A stretch of 64,000 nucleotides of DNA from Microvirga mediterraneensis (GTDB taxonomy: Bacteria; Pseudomonadota; Alphaproteobacteria; Rhizobiales; Beijerinckiaceae), in NCBI RefSeq assembly GCF_013520865.1, contig NZ_JACDXJ010000001.1, positions 3,891,501 to 3,955,500 of the forward strand, read 5' to 3'. Shown here one piece after another: positions 48,830-55,635 of this stretch. The notes beneath the pieces are model-generated. The model did not search any database. It was not told where the DNA came from and saw nothing but the letters and a program-made list of their open reading frames with translations. The stretch's first letter is position 1. Each line of letters begins with the position of its first letter. The translations under genes were made by a program, and so were the position numbers.

Positions 48830-48922
48830 ACGTCATAGCCGGCCTCGTGCCGGCCATCTCGATCAGAAGAGCGCGGCGCCGCAGGCTCTCGGGATCACCG
48901 GCACGAGGCCGGTGACGACGTG
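48830..48922. repeat. Palindromic intergenic repeat (REP type, second family)
   Basis: Two inverted arms (GCCGGCCTCGTGCCGG and CCGGCACGAGGCCGG) separated by about 45 bases, bounded by CGTCAT and GACGACG. A related half-element (CGTCATCACC...CCCGGTGAT) lies at 8649-8675. It lies between glpK and the convergent HIT gene. Confidence 0.65.
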
Positions 48923-48958
48923 AAACAGGCCCCTTGCGCCGCAGCGATCCTCATCTGA

Positions 48959-49384
48959 TCACGCCGCCGGCAGCGCCGCCCGGATCTTCGCGGCTAAATC
49001 CGCCAGGATTTCGGGCTTCTCCATCTGGCCCGAATGGGGCTTCAGGGCCACGCCCTCGAAGCGGGGAAGCACATGGAAGTGGATGTGGAAGACCACCTGC
49101 CCGCCTGCGCTCTCGTTGAATTGCTGGATCGTCAGGCCATCGGCCGCCAACGCCGCCTTCGCGGCCTTTCCGACGATCTGGACCGCCTTGGCGAGTTCCG
49201 CCAGATCGTCCGGCTCAACGTCGAACAGGTTGCGGGCCTTGGCCTTCGGGATCACCAGGACATGCCCGTCCCCACGCGGCATCACGTCCATGAAGGCCAG
49301 GATCCGGTCCGTCTCGTAGACCTTATGGCACGGAAGCTCCCCACGTAGGATCTTCGCGAACACATTGCTGTCGTCGTAGGTCAT
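48959..49384 (-). CDS. HIT family nucleotide hydrolase
   Basis: A 141-residue protein with the histidine triad HIHFHVLPR near residue 100 and the N-terminal DDSNVFAKILRGELP block of HinT-like proteins, which hydrolyse nucleoside phosphoramidates or dinucleotides. The start at 49384 is supported by a GAGGA ribosome site; a 20-residue upstream extension is not conserved. Confidence 0.9.
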   Translation of the reverse strand: MTYDDSNVFAKILRGELPCHKVYETDRILAFMDVMPRGDGHVLVIPKAKARNLFDVEPDDLAELAKAVQIVGKAAKAALAADGLTIQQFNESAGGQVVFHIHFHVLPRFEGVALKPHSGQMEKPEILADLAAKIRAALPAA

Positions 49385-49737
49385 CCTGTCCTCTCTGCCT
49401 GCACGGATTTGTCCAAGGTGCTCGTCGAAGAGCGCCTGCGACAAGCCTTTTATCGCGGTCGGGAAGGATAATCATCTCTCGCGAAAACCGGGCGCCCTTC
49501 CCGACGAACTCCTCGGCGGTCTTCACCGAGCATCAACTACATACCTCTGTGGTTGAGATATTCGCAAATAGAACACAGTCCAGCGGCGGGTATCGAGGTA
49601 AGTACCTCCTCGGTTCTTATTCCCACGGACAAGTTGTTGCCACGTTTAGTTCGCGGAAATTGCCAAGTCTAAGCCTAACAATTCATGAGAGCTGAATATT
49701 TTCTGAAAATTTTTGCAAAGGTTGGCCCCAACCAACC

Positions 49738-49762
49738 GGAACCATCGAATCCCCTTGCGGTT
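49738..49762 (+). promoter_or_regulatory. EcfG promoter for the KGG stress protein
   Basis: GGAAC (49738-49742), 16 bases, GGTT (49759-49762), 36 bp before the ATG. The gene-free interval 49385-49797 is AT-rich; apart from this promoter it holds only a short perfect palindrome (GAGGTA-AG-TACCTC, 49595-49608) of unknown meaning. Confidence 0.72.
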
Positions 49763-49797
49763 GAAGAAGCACGGACACCATTGATAAGGAGGCATAA

Positions 49798-49989
49798 ATG
49801 GCAGGTGGTTCGACCTCGAAGCGTGGCTTCGCGTCGATGGATTCTGACCGGCAGCGTGAAATCGCAAGCAAAGGCGGCAAGAGCGTTCCAGCCGAGAAGC
49901 GTTCCTTTTCCCAGGATCGGGAACTCGCTTCGGAAGCCGGCCGTAAGGGCGGTCAGGCCTCGGGCAACACCCGCGGCAATCAGGAATAA
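49798..49989 (+). CDS. KGG-motif stress-induced small protein
   Basis: A 63-residue, very hydrophilic protein with two KGG-type repeats (SKGGKS and RKGGQASG), as in E. coli YciG and Bacillus GsiB-like general-stress proteins. The ribosome site AAGGAGG is near-perfect. It is probably intrinsically disordered. Its EcfG promoter and close terminator make it a single-gene stress transcript. Confidence 0.9.
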   Translation: MAGGSTSKRGFASMDSDRQREIASKGGKSVPAEKRSFSQDRELASEAGRKGGQASGNTRGNQE

Positions 49990-50011
49990 TATATTTCTGA
50001 TCCACATCGGT

Positions 50012-50974
50012 TTAGGGGCCGCTCGACGGCCCCTTTACTTTTGCTATCACCTTCGGAGAACTTGCGGCACCTGACCCGGGCAGGTCTGTCTTCCCAGTTT
50101 TGCGTTCCGACAGGGACAGGGCCGTGGCAGCGAGCATGATCCCCATGCCGACGGCCTCGGCCCAGCCGAACGGCTCGTGCGCGTAGGCGACGCCGACCGC
50201 GACGGCGATGATCGGACTGACGAAGGCATAGAGCCCCGCCCGGAACGCTCCCCAATCACGCACGAGGCCGAGATAGATCCAGAAGGCGATCAGCGATCCA
50301 CCCAGCACCAGGGTGGTCAGGCCGAAGATGGCCCTCGCGTCCGCAAGCCCGGCGAAATGGGCCGGATCGTACCCTTCGATGACCAAGGAGACAGGCACGA
50401 GGGCGATTCCGCCGATCAGACTCTGCCAGAAGGCGAGCACCAGGGGCGGCAGGGACAGGGTCAGTGGCCGGCTGATCACCGAGCCCCAGGCATAGGACAC
50501 GGTCGCGATGGCGACCGCGACGAGGCCAAGAACGGACGCAGTGCCCTCGCCAACAGCGCCCGTGCGGCTGGAGAACAGGAGTACGAGCCCCAGGATCCCG
50601 AGCCCTATCGCTGCGACGCGACGCTGCGTGATCCGTTCCTGTCCGTAAAGACGCCCGATCATGACTAGGAAGATGGGCATCAGCGACAGGTTGACGATCG
50701 CCGACAGCCCGCTCGGCGCTCTCGCGACGCCCCAGAACAGAAAGCCGTAGCAACCTGTGGTGATGAGCAGAGAGGCTGCGGCGATGCGGCCAAACCGGCC
50801 AGCGCGCAACGACAGGCCTTGTGCCATGGCGACCGCAAGGAAGCAGGGGGCGGCCAGCAGAAAGCGCATCGCCGCGAGGAAGATCGGAGGAACGACCTCC
50901 GAGGCCACCTTCATCGGCAGCCACGTCAATCCCCAGATGAGCGCCATCAGGGCAAAAGCTGCAACGCGGCTCAC
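50012..50974 (-). CDS. EamA/DMT-family transporter
   Basis: A 320-residue protein with ten membrane helices in two EamA repeats (LMALIWGLTWLPMKVASE at the start). The GTG at 50974 gives VSRVAAFALMALIWGLTW, the usual family N-terminus; an ATG at 50947 would delete part of TM1 and the long upstream extension is unlike the family. Family members export amino acids, metabolites or sugars; the substrate is unknown. The extreme C-terminus falls within the terminator hairpin of the neighbouring gene. Confidence 0.83.
   Translation of the reverse strand: MSRVAAFALMALIWGLTWLPMKVASEVVPPIFLAAMRFLLAAPCFLAVAMAQGLSLRAGRFGRIAAASLLITTGCYGFLFWGVARAPSGLSAIVNLSLMPIFLVMIGRLYGQERITQRRVAAIGLGILGLVLLFSSRTGAVGEGTASVLGLVAVAIATVSYAWGSVISRPLTLSLPPLVLAFWQSLIGGIALVPVSLVIEGYDPAHFAGLADARAIFGLTTLVLGGSLIAFWIYLGLVRDWGAFRAGLYAFVSPIIAVAVGVAYAHEPFGWAEAVGMGIMLAATALSLSERKTGKTDLPGSGAASSPKVIAKVKGPSSGP
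50015..50043 (+). terminator. Intrinsic terminator after the KGG gene
   Basis: GGGGCCG (50015-50021) pairs with CGGCCCC (50027-50033), followed by TTTACTTTTG. The hairpin also encodes the last codons of the convergent EamA transporter gene, so protein-coding and terminator constraints overlap. Confidence 0.8.
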
Positions 50975-51017
50975 GCTGAAGGCCCGACAGCAGTCATTCC
51001 GTGCCCCTGAAGTCTTT

Positions 51018-51108
51018 AGAGCATCGTACGGACCCGAACGATGCTCTGATCTATGGACGAAGCATCGGATCGAAGCCCAAAAGTACAAGTCCGTTTTGGA
51101 TCCGGTGC
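51018..51108. repeat. RPE-like palindromic repeat, copy A
   Basis: Contains two palindromes: AGAGCATCGT/ACGATGCTCT (51018-51047), and AGCATCGGAT...CCCAAAAGT...TTTTGGATCCGGTGC (51061-51108). The AGCATC-(C)CAAAAGT-TTTTGG-GATGCT pattern is a recurrent intergenic palindrome in Rhizobiales. The rest of 50975-51302 shows no gene or convincing signal. Confidence 0.65.
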
Positions 51109-51302
51109 CGTCGTGACGATACCGCATATGGTGACATCTGGAGGAAGGGCTGAACAGCCGGGCAACCCAGGATTTCACAGGCAAGAAATGCGCATCAACC
51201 CGGCAAGGCGCTGGAAGACTTTTCGGTGAAGTGGATCCGGCTCACCGTCAAAAATGCGCCAAAGCAAACAAGAGAGGCGATTCCACGTCAGCGGAGACAG
51301 CT

Positions 51303-51851
51303 CTAGTTCCGGAAGTTGAACTCCGCCTTGTCCATCATGGATTCCACGAGAACTTCCTCGGTCGGGCCATATCCCATCAAAGCCCTGAATTCGGGCAGGC
51401 TCGGGCGCTCGAAAACGAGCGTCCCGAGGTCCATCTGGCGCACGATTTCCCCGGCGAGGGACACCATGAAATCGCGCGATGCGATCTCCAGCAACGCGGC
51501 CGCCTCCTGGGCGACATCCGAAGCGCCGCCCCGCGATGAGCCAATCAGCGTCAGCAGGCAGTACTCGTCCATGCTCCCATGCCGGGAGCCGACGGGGCGA
51601 TACAGGAACGGCTTTCCCCGTTGGCGTGTCATCGAGAAGGCGAGCAGCAGGGCATCCGAGACGATGGCCTTGGCCGTCTCCGGCCGCGTGAAGGCTGCCA
51701 GCCCCTGCTCCGGTCCATCGAGAAGCGCCAGATCGTATTGATCCTCGAGACTGCTCAGCGACCGGAACACGTCGATTACCGGAACCATGCTCGGATGGAG
51801 CAGGAAGGCGACCGATCCGGGAGTTGCAGAAGAGGCGAATGCTTCAACCAT
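51303..51851 (-). CDS. Hypothetical protein, second gene of an EcfG-driven pair
   Basis: A 182-residue soluble protein that I do not recognise. It starts at the ATG at 51851 (AAGG nine bases before); a TTG directly before it could add one residue. The sequence is mixed alpha/beta, with an N-terminal segment about hydrophobic strands (SVAFLLHPSMVPVIDVF) and a conserved-looking GSSRGGASDVAQEAAALLEI helix. It follows the 78-residue gene by 11 bp, so it is probably expressed from the same stress promoter at 52201-52225. Confidence 0.65.
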   Translation of the reverse strand: MVEAFASSATPGSVAFLLHPSMVPVIDVFRSLSSLEDQYDLALLDGPEQGLAAFTRPETAKAIVSDALLLAFSMTRQRGKPFLYRPVGSRHGSMDEYCLLTLIGSSRGGASDVAQEAAALLEIASRDFMVSLAGEIVRQMDLGTLVFERPSLPEFRALMGYGPTEEVLVESMMDKAEFNFRN

Positions 51852-51862
51852 CAAGACTTACC

Positions 51863-52099
51863 TTAGATACGCGGACTCGTTGCCGTCGGCATCACATGGG
51901 GCAACGCGGGAACCAGAAGATGCCGCCGCAGCAGCAGGGGGCAGGTCACCTCGTCCTGCGCGTGCATCGGGATGATGCCGCTGAGCATGGAGGCCACAGA
52001 GGGCCGATCCCTCGGAGGGGAGCTCGATGCGAGCCGCGAAAACTCATCCGGCAGCTCCTCCTGGCACAGCACCGCGTCCAGTTCATTCGTGGCAGTCAT
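51863..52099 (-). CDS. Small hypothetical protein under EcfG control
   Basis: A 78-residue protein from the ATG at 52099, with a good ribosome site (GGAGG, eight bases away). It is acidic in the first half (NELDAVLCQEELPDEFSRLA) and Arg/Pro/His-rich in the second. No family was recognised. The start lies about 100 bp behind an EcfG promoter and a palindromic repeat sits in its leader. Confidence 0.6.
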   Translation of the reverse strand: MTATNELDAVLCQEELPDEFSRLASSSPPRDRPSVASMLSGIIPMHAQDEVTCPLLLRRHLLVPALPHVMPTATSPRI

Positions 52100-52134
52100 T
52101 ATCGTTTCCTCCGCTGAGCGCATCTTTAGGAGTG

Positions 52135-52184
52135 GAGCATCCGATGGGCGCCGAAAGTGCAAAACCACTTTGGGACCGATGCTC
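52135..52184. repeat. RPE-like palindromic repeat, copy B
   Basis: GAGCATC (52135-52141) and GATGCTC (52178-52184) enclose the inner arms CCGAAAGTGC and CCACTTTGGG. It belongs to the same family as copy A at 51061-51108. It lies in the untranslated leader between the EcfG promoter and the 78-residue gene and would form a strong mRNA hairpin. Confidence 0.65.
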
Positions 52185-52200
52185 ATGCGCTCGAAACGGC

Positions 52201-52225
52201 AACGTATGCGCCTATTCCCAGTTCC
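52201..52225 (-). promoter_or_regulatory. EcfG promoter for the two hypothetical genes to the left
   Basis: On the minus strand GGAAC (52225-52221), 16 bases, CGTT (52204-52201). A perfect consensus match, diverging from the sRNA promoter at 52279-52303. Confidence 0.72.
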
Positions 52226-52278
52226 TTGTGCGGCAAGAAGTCCAGCACATCCGGACGCCGGGAAGCTGAAGACCGTCA

Positions 52279-52303
52279 GGAACCCGGTCGTGCCCGCGAT
52301 GTT
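52279..52303 (+). promoter_or_regulatory. EcfG promoter for candidate sRNA 2
   Basis: GGAAC (52279-52283), 16 bases, TGTT (52300-52303); the GTT core is kept. No ORF with a start follows; an intrinsic terminator lies 45 bp downstream. Confidence 0.62.
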
Positions 52304-52309
52304 CGGACG

Positions 52310-52378
52310 TCAACGGTTCGATTGCCCCTTGGGCCGGCACCTTCAAGGCGCAGCTCACCCGGCTGCGCCGTTTGTTTT
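52310..52378 (+). ncRNA. Candidate EcfG-dependent sRNA 2 (paralogue of the sRNA beside phyR)
   Basis: A short transcript of about 70 nt is predicted from the promoter at 52279-52303 to the terminator at 52347-52378. It contains CCCCTTG (52325-52331) directly followed by GGCCGGCACCTT (52332-52343), then the terminator hairpin. The same 12-base core, also after CCCCTTG and just before a terminator, occurs in the candidate sRNA at 54261-54342. No start codon with a ribosome site is present. The 5' end is an estimate from usual promoter spacing. Confidence 0.6.
52347..52378 (+). terminator. Intrinsic terminator of candidate sRNA 2
   Basis: GGCGCAGC (52347-52354) pairs with GCTGCGCC (52362-52369), followed by GTTTGTTTT. 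No protein gene on the plus strand ends here, so it calls for an RNA transcript. Confidence 0.75.
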
Positions 52379-52406
52379 GGCCGAGTTGCCCTGCTCGGCT
52401 CAAAGC

Positions 52407-52440
52407 AGAACGGCGCCTGGGTTTCCCCAGACGCCGTTCT
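52407..52440 (-). terminator. Hairpin downstream of the PRC-barrel gene
   Basis: AGAACGGCG and CGCCGTTCT flank an inner CTGGG/CCCAG stem. It lies 21 bp after the PRC-barrel stop; the T-tract on the minus strand is weak (GCTTTG), so termination is probable but not certain. Confidence 0.55.
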
Positions 52441-52461
52441 TTGCAGAAACCGACTCTGCGC

Positions 52462-53196
52462 TTACTGCTTCGGAGCCGTCGTGGTGCTCGTGGTTCCGGA
52501 CGTTCCGGTCGCGCCGGTAGTCGAGCGGTTGGCGTTGTTGCCGTTCTTGTCGAACGTCGGAGCGGCTTGAAGTTCGGCCTTCGTCATCCGGAGAACGACG
52601 CGCTCGGGCTCGTTCTGGTCATTCGAGGACGTGGTTGCGGCCGTATTGGTCGAAGCGGCGGAACCCGTGCCGGTTGCGGCGGTGTTGCCGGTCGCCGTCG
52701 AGCCCGTGGTGCTCACGTTCTTGTTGCTGCTGTCCAGGGCCTGAGCCTGCTGGGCACTCATGAACTCGAGCGCATTGAACGGAACGGCCACATTCTTCTC
52801 GCCGATGCCGAGGAAGCCGCCCACACCGACGACCGCGGCCATGACCTGACCGTTGCGATCCAGGATCACGTCATTGACGTCGCCAATGGATTCGTTGTTG
52901 GCGCTGACCACGCGAGTTCCGATCAGATCGGAGGCCATGATCTGGTTGGACTGCATCTGGGTCATGAACTGACCGGCCGAGGCGCTGCTCTGGCCCATCG
53001 AGGTCGAGGACTGGCCCATGGTGGACGAGCCGGACGTACCGGGCTGCATGGCCGACGAACCGGTGCCTGTCGTGCCGGAACCCGTCGCGGCCGGACGGTC
53101 GGTCGGAGCCGACGGGGAGGTCGAGGTCTGCGCAAGGGCGGGTGCAGCCGCGAAAGCCGTCACGACGAGACAAGCTGCCATATGCTTCTTCAGCAT
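52462..53196 (-). CDS. Secreted PRC-barrel domain protein
   Basis: A 244-residue protein with a signal peptide (cleavage after ALA near residue 23). Between Ser/Thr/Gly-rich low-complexity regions lies a PRC-barrel domain (about residues 85-155: SDLIGTRVVSANNESIGDVN, then DVILDRNGQVMAAVVGVGGF). PRC-barrel proteins in the envelope are frequent stress-response members in Rhizobiales. The start at 53196 has an AGGAG site. An EcfG promoter lies 61 bp upstream. Confidence 0.88.
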   Translation of the reverse strand: MLKKHMAACLVVTAFAAAPALAQTSTSPSAPTDRPAATGSGTTGTGSSAMQPGTSGSSTMGQSSTSMGQSSASAGQFMTQMQSNQIMASDLIGTRVVSANNESIGDVNDVILDRNGQVMAAVVGVGGFLGIGEKNVAVPFNALEFMSAQQAQALDSSNKNVSTTGSTATGNTAATGTGSAASTNTAATTSSNDQNEPERVVLRMTKAELQAAPTFDKNGNNANRSTTGATGTSGTTSTTTAPKQ

Positions 53197-53256
53197 TGCG
53201 TTATTCTCCTGAAGTTTCTTGAAAATCGCGTTGTGCACCGAGGTGCTCTGGGGTGT

Positions 53257-53281
53257 AACGCGCAGCGAGAGCGACCGTTCC
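53257..53281 (-). promoter_or_regulatory. EcfG promoter for the PRC-barrel gene
   Basis: On the minus strand GGAAC (53281-53277), 16 bases, CGTT (53260-53257). The rest of the gap 53197-53600 shows no gene. Confidence 0.75.
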
Positions 53282-53600
53282 CAATATTACGGCCTATCAA
53301 ACTAATGTTATCTGAGCAGTCAAAATCTACATTTCGATATTAATACTTGTTCATTCCCAATTCGACTTCTTCAACACTGCCCATTCCGGTATCAGCGACA
53401 CTCCATACGCCGATATAAGCAACTCGATTTGGGAAAGGGTTGTTCCAGCGCCGTCGGGATTGGTCGAAAAGATTTCGGCGAGCCCCCTCAAACGGCGCTG
53501 GGCTCAGAGACCGAAGTCTTGGAGCGCCGTCGGGGCTTGCCGAGCACGCGCGGGGCCAAGCACGGATCTCCCCGTGCCGCGGTGCGTCATGTCCGAAAAG

Positions 53601-54116
53601 TCAGGACAGGGATTGTTCGAGCAATGCCAGGCAGAGGCTCGGCATCCGGTTGGTGCTTGCCTTGGCGAGGGGGCTGACATCGCCGAGGCAGCCGACCGGG
53701 TTGCGGCTCTTGGGTTTCTGCTCCTGAGGCGTATCGTTGCCTTCCTGACGGCGTACCGGGTGTTGCGCGACGGACCCTCGCGTCTCGTCCTTCACTGTTA
53801 CGACAGGAAGGTCCGTATCCCGCGCGAAGGTCGTGATCCCGGTACGCGGATCGGACTTGTAGAGCACCTTGCCATTCTGATCCCGCAGGATCACGGCCGC
53901 GTTGGACACGCCAACCAGTTCGACGATCGAGACGGCAGCCGGCTGGCTCGCCGGGACCGGCGCGGCGATGCGATCGCCTTTCGCCAGAACACCCCCGGAG
54001 AGAGCCAAGGCTTCCGATTGAACCAGAGGGGGCATGTTGAAGGACGCGGGGGCGAAGCTTCCGGCCACGAAGAAAGCCCCAGCCAATCCGACCAAAGCCA
54101 CAGGTGTGCGGAACAT
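53601..54116 (-). CDS. Hypothetical secreted or anchored protein under EcfG control
   Basis: A 171-residue protein with an N-terminal hydrophobic segment (about residues 5-27) acting as signal or anchor, then a domain with the block VELVGVSNAAVILRDQNGKV and a second conserved stretch (TTFARDTDLPVVTVKDE). The C-terminal 60 residues are basic, Gln/Pro-rich and probably disordered. I do not recognise the family. The ribosome site is AGGGGAG and an EcfG promoter lies 43 bp before the start. Confidence 0.68.
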   Translation of the reverse strand: MFRTPVALVGLAGAFFVAGSFAPASFNMPPLVQSEALALSGGVLAKGDRIAAPVPASQPAAVSIVELVGVSNAAVILRDQNGKVLYKSDPRTGITTFARDTDLPVVTVKDETRGSVAQHPVRRQEGNDTPQEQKPKSRNPVGCLGDVSPLAKASTNRMPSLCLALLEQSLS

Positions 54117-54158
54117 CCCTATCTCCCCTGCTATCCCAGCTCAACAATTCGAAAAAAT

Positions 54159-54183
54159 AACGCGACCATAACTTTGATGTTCC
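54159..54183 (-). promoter_or_regulatory. EcfG promoter for the hypothetical gene 53601-54116
   Basis: On the minus strand GGAAC (54183-54179), 16 bases, CGTT (54162-54159). It diverges from the sRNA promoter that begins 46 bp to the right. Confidence 0.75.
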
Positions 54184-54229
54184 TGTCTCGGATCGAAGGA
54201 GTGAAGAATAAAAAGGAGGGAAAAAGCTG

Positions 54230-54255
54230 GGAACCTTTGTTTTCGATAGGGCGTT
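54230..54255 (+). promoter_or_regulatory. EcfG promoter for candidate sRNA 1
   Basis: GGAAC (54230-54234), 17 bases, CGTT (54252-54255), the same spacing as the DUF1328 promoter at 56493-56518. No plus-strand ORF follows before the terminator at 54315-54342. Confidence 0.72.
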
Positions 54256-54260
54256 CTTTA

Positions 54261-54342
54261 AGCACCGGCCTCCTGGTCCTCCCCGCATTCCCCTTGTGCA
54301 TTGGCCGGCACCTTAGACGGGCTTTTGAGCCCGTCTTTTTTT
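54261..54342 (+). ncRNA. Candidate EcfG-dependent sRNA 1 (GsrN-like) beside phyR
   Basis: A transcript of about 80 nt with a canonical sRNA layout. Hairpin 1 is formed by CCGGCC (54265-54270) and GGCCGG (54303-54308) and presents a C-rich loop with CCTCCCC (54278-54284), complementary to Shine-Dalgarno sequences, and CCCCTTG. Next come the shared core GGCCGGCACCTT (54303-54314) and a strong terminator. In Caulobacter the stress-sigma-dependent sRNA GsrN is encoded close to the phyR/nepR/sigma locus and acts through a C-rich loop, so promoter, position and loop all agree. Homology to GsrN itself is inferred, not shown; the 5' end is estimated. Confidence 0.7.
54315..54342 (+). terminator. Intrinsic terminator of candidate sRNA 1
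   Basis: AGACGGGCT (54315-54323) pairs with AGCCCGTCT (54328-54336) around a TTTG loop and is followed by an unbroken run of T. No plus-strand protein gene ends nearby. Confidence 0.9.
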
Positions 54343-54361
54343 GTGCCCAATACGATCATCA

Positions 54362-54391
54362 TAAAAGAAAAGCCCGGCCAGAGGCCGGGCT
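54362..54391 (-). terminator. Intrinsic terminator of phyR
   Basis: AGCCCGGCC (54371-54379) and GGCCGGGCT (54383-54391) form a nine-pair hairpin; on the minus strand it is followed by TTTCTTTTA. It lies 29 bp after the phyR stop. Confidence 0.88.
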
Positions 54392-54420
54392 AATACTTGG
54401 TACTCCAGTGAGCCTTGGTA

Positions 54421-55227
54421 TTAAGCCGTTGCGGCACGAGGCTCGCGACGCCGGGCACTCTGCTGGAAGAACAGGGCTTGGCTGATGACGGCCGACACGT
54501 TCGCGGGCTGGAACGGCTTGGCGATCAGGAAGGCCGGTTCGGGCCGCTCGCCGGTCAGGAATCGCTCGGGATAGGCCGTGATGAAGATCACAGGCACCTC
54601 GAAGGCCTTCAGGAGATCATTGACCGCATCGAGGCCCGAGCTGCCGTCCGCCAGCTGGATATCCGCCAGGATCAGGCCCGGCTGCTTGGCCGAGGCGAGC
54701 TTGACGGCTTCCGTCCGCGTGCGGGCGACGCCCGTCACGTTGTGGCCGAGGCCCTCGACCAGGGCTTCGAGATCCATGGCGATGAGCGGCTCGTCCTCGA
54801 TGATGAGAATGTCCGTGGCCATGTCGGCCGCAAGCTCCCGGCCCGCCTCGTCGACGAGATCACGAACGGTTTTCGTGTCTACGTCGAGGATCTGGCCGAC
54901 CTCTTCCTCTCCGAAGCCTTCGAGACAGGACAGGAGGAACGCCTGACGGGGAAGCGGGGTGATCTGTCCGAGGCGGACTTCCGCCGGCAGATCGCGCTGA
55001 ATCTGCTCGCTGCGTCCATTCACCGAGAGAGAATTCCAGATACGTGTGAAGACCTGGAAAAGCTCGACCTTCACGTTCCCGGAAGGACCGATGGTCTCGG
55101 GCTCGCTGACGAGGGTTTCCAAGGTAGCGGCCACATAGGCGTCTCCAGCCATCTGGCTGCCAGTGAGAGCGCGTGCGTAGCGGCGAAGATATGGTAAGTG
55201 CTGGACGACAAGCTGCGCTGTCGACAT
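54421..55227 (-). CDS. phyR: General stress response regulator PhyR
   Basis: A 268-residue anti-anti-sigma factor. Residues 1-130 mimic an ECF sigma factor (sigma2/sigma4-like) without binding DNA; residues 137-260 are a receiver domain with acidic pocket IIEDE and the phosphorylation site Asp189 in ADIQLADGSSG, and a conserved Lys in AKPFQP. On phosphorylation it sequesters NepR and releases EcfG. The start at 55227 (AGGGGAAGCGA) is chosen over an upstream in-frame ATG. It is divergent from nepR-ecfG and has its own EcfG promoter. No cognate HWE-type kinase is in the window. Confidence 0.96.
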   Translation of the reverse strand: MSTAQLVVQHLPYLRRYARALTGSQMAGDAYVAATLETLVSEPETIGPSGNVKVELFQVFTRIWNSLSVNGRSEQIQRDLPAEVRLGQITPLPRQAFLLSCLEGFGEEEVGQILDVDTKTVRDLVDEAGRELAADMATDILIIEDEPLIAMDLEALVEGLGHNVTGVARTRTEAVKLASAKQPGLILADIQLADGSSGLDAVNDLLKAFEVPVIFITAYPERFLTGERPEPAFLIAKPFQPANVSAVISQALFFQQSARRREPRAATA

Positions 55228-55276
55228 TCGCTTCCCCTTAACTGTGCTTTTGACTCGTTGTACCGACGGTCCATTC

Positions 55277-55301
55277 AACGTGGCAAAGCTGCAAAAGTTC
55301 C
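55277..55301 (-). promoter_or_regulatory. EcfG promoter for phyR
   Basis: On the minus strand GGAAC (55301-55297), 16 bases, CGTT (55280-55277), 50 bp before the phyR start. Its -35 element is only six bases from that of the nepR promoter. Confidence 0.85.
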
Positions 55302-55307
55302 ATGAAT

Positions 55308-55332
55308 GGAACCGGGTGCAGCAACCAGCGTT
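55308..55332 (+). promoter_or_regulatory. EcfG promoter for nepR-ecfG
   Basis: GGAAC (55308-55312), 16 bases, CGTT (55329-55332), 78 bp before the nepR start. The arrangement indicates positive autoregulation of the sigma operon. Confidence 0.85.
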
Positions 55333-55410
55333 ATTGCTCGAAAACTAATATATGGATATTGCCAAGGTTGGCCATCCCTCCGAAAGATACGGGGTGGCAA
55401 GGGGACTAAG

Positions 55411-55635
55411 ATGACGGTTGATAAGGGGAACAAGCTGGCCCGGACTACCCTGGAGGCGTCCGTGAACGATAAGCTTGCAACCGATCCCAAGCTCGACAGC
55501 GGCAGTCAGAAACGCATCGGCGACCAACTCCGCGCCATGTACGACGAACTGATGCAGCAACCTGTTCCGGACCGTTTCAAGGAGCTGCTCGAGCAACTGG
55601 ACAAGAAGAACGGAGCAAAGGAAGGGTCTCAATGA
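55411..55635 (+). CDS. nepR: Anti-sigma factor NepR
   Basis: A 74-residue protein with the conserved NepR core IGDQLRAMYDELMQQPVPDRFKELLEQLDK, two helices that hold EcfG or phosphorylated PhyR; the flanks are disordered. The frame is open further upstream, but the ATG at 55411 follows AAGGGGAC and fits the usual size. Its stop overlaps the ecfG start (ATGA), giving stoichiometric expression of sigma and anti-sigma. Confidence 0.95.
   Translation: MTVDKGNKLARTTLEASVNDKLATDPKLDSGSQKRIGDQLRAMYDELMQQPVPDRFKELLEQLDKKNGAKEGSQ

Noticed and set aside
53421..53445. A further GTTCC (GGAAC on the minus strand) near 53441
   Set aside because: No CGTT or similar -10 element at 16-17 bases, and no gene start in the right position.
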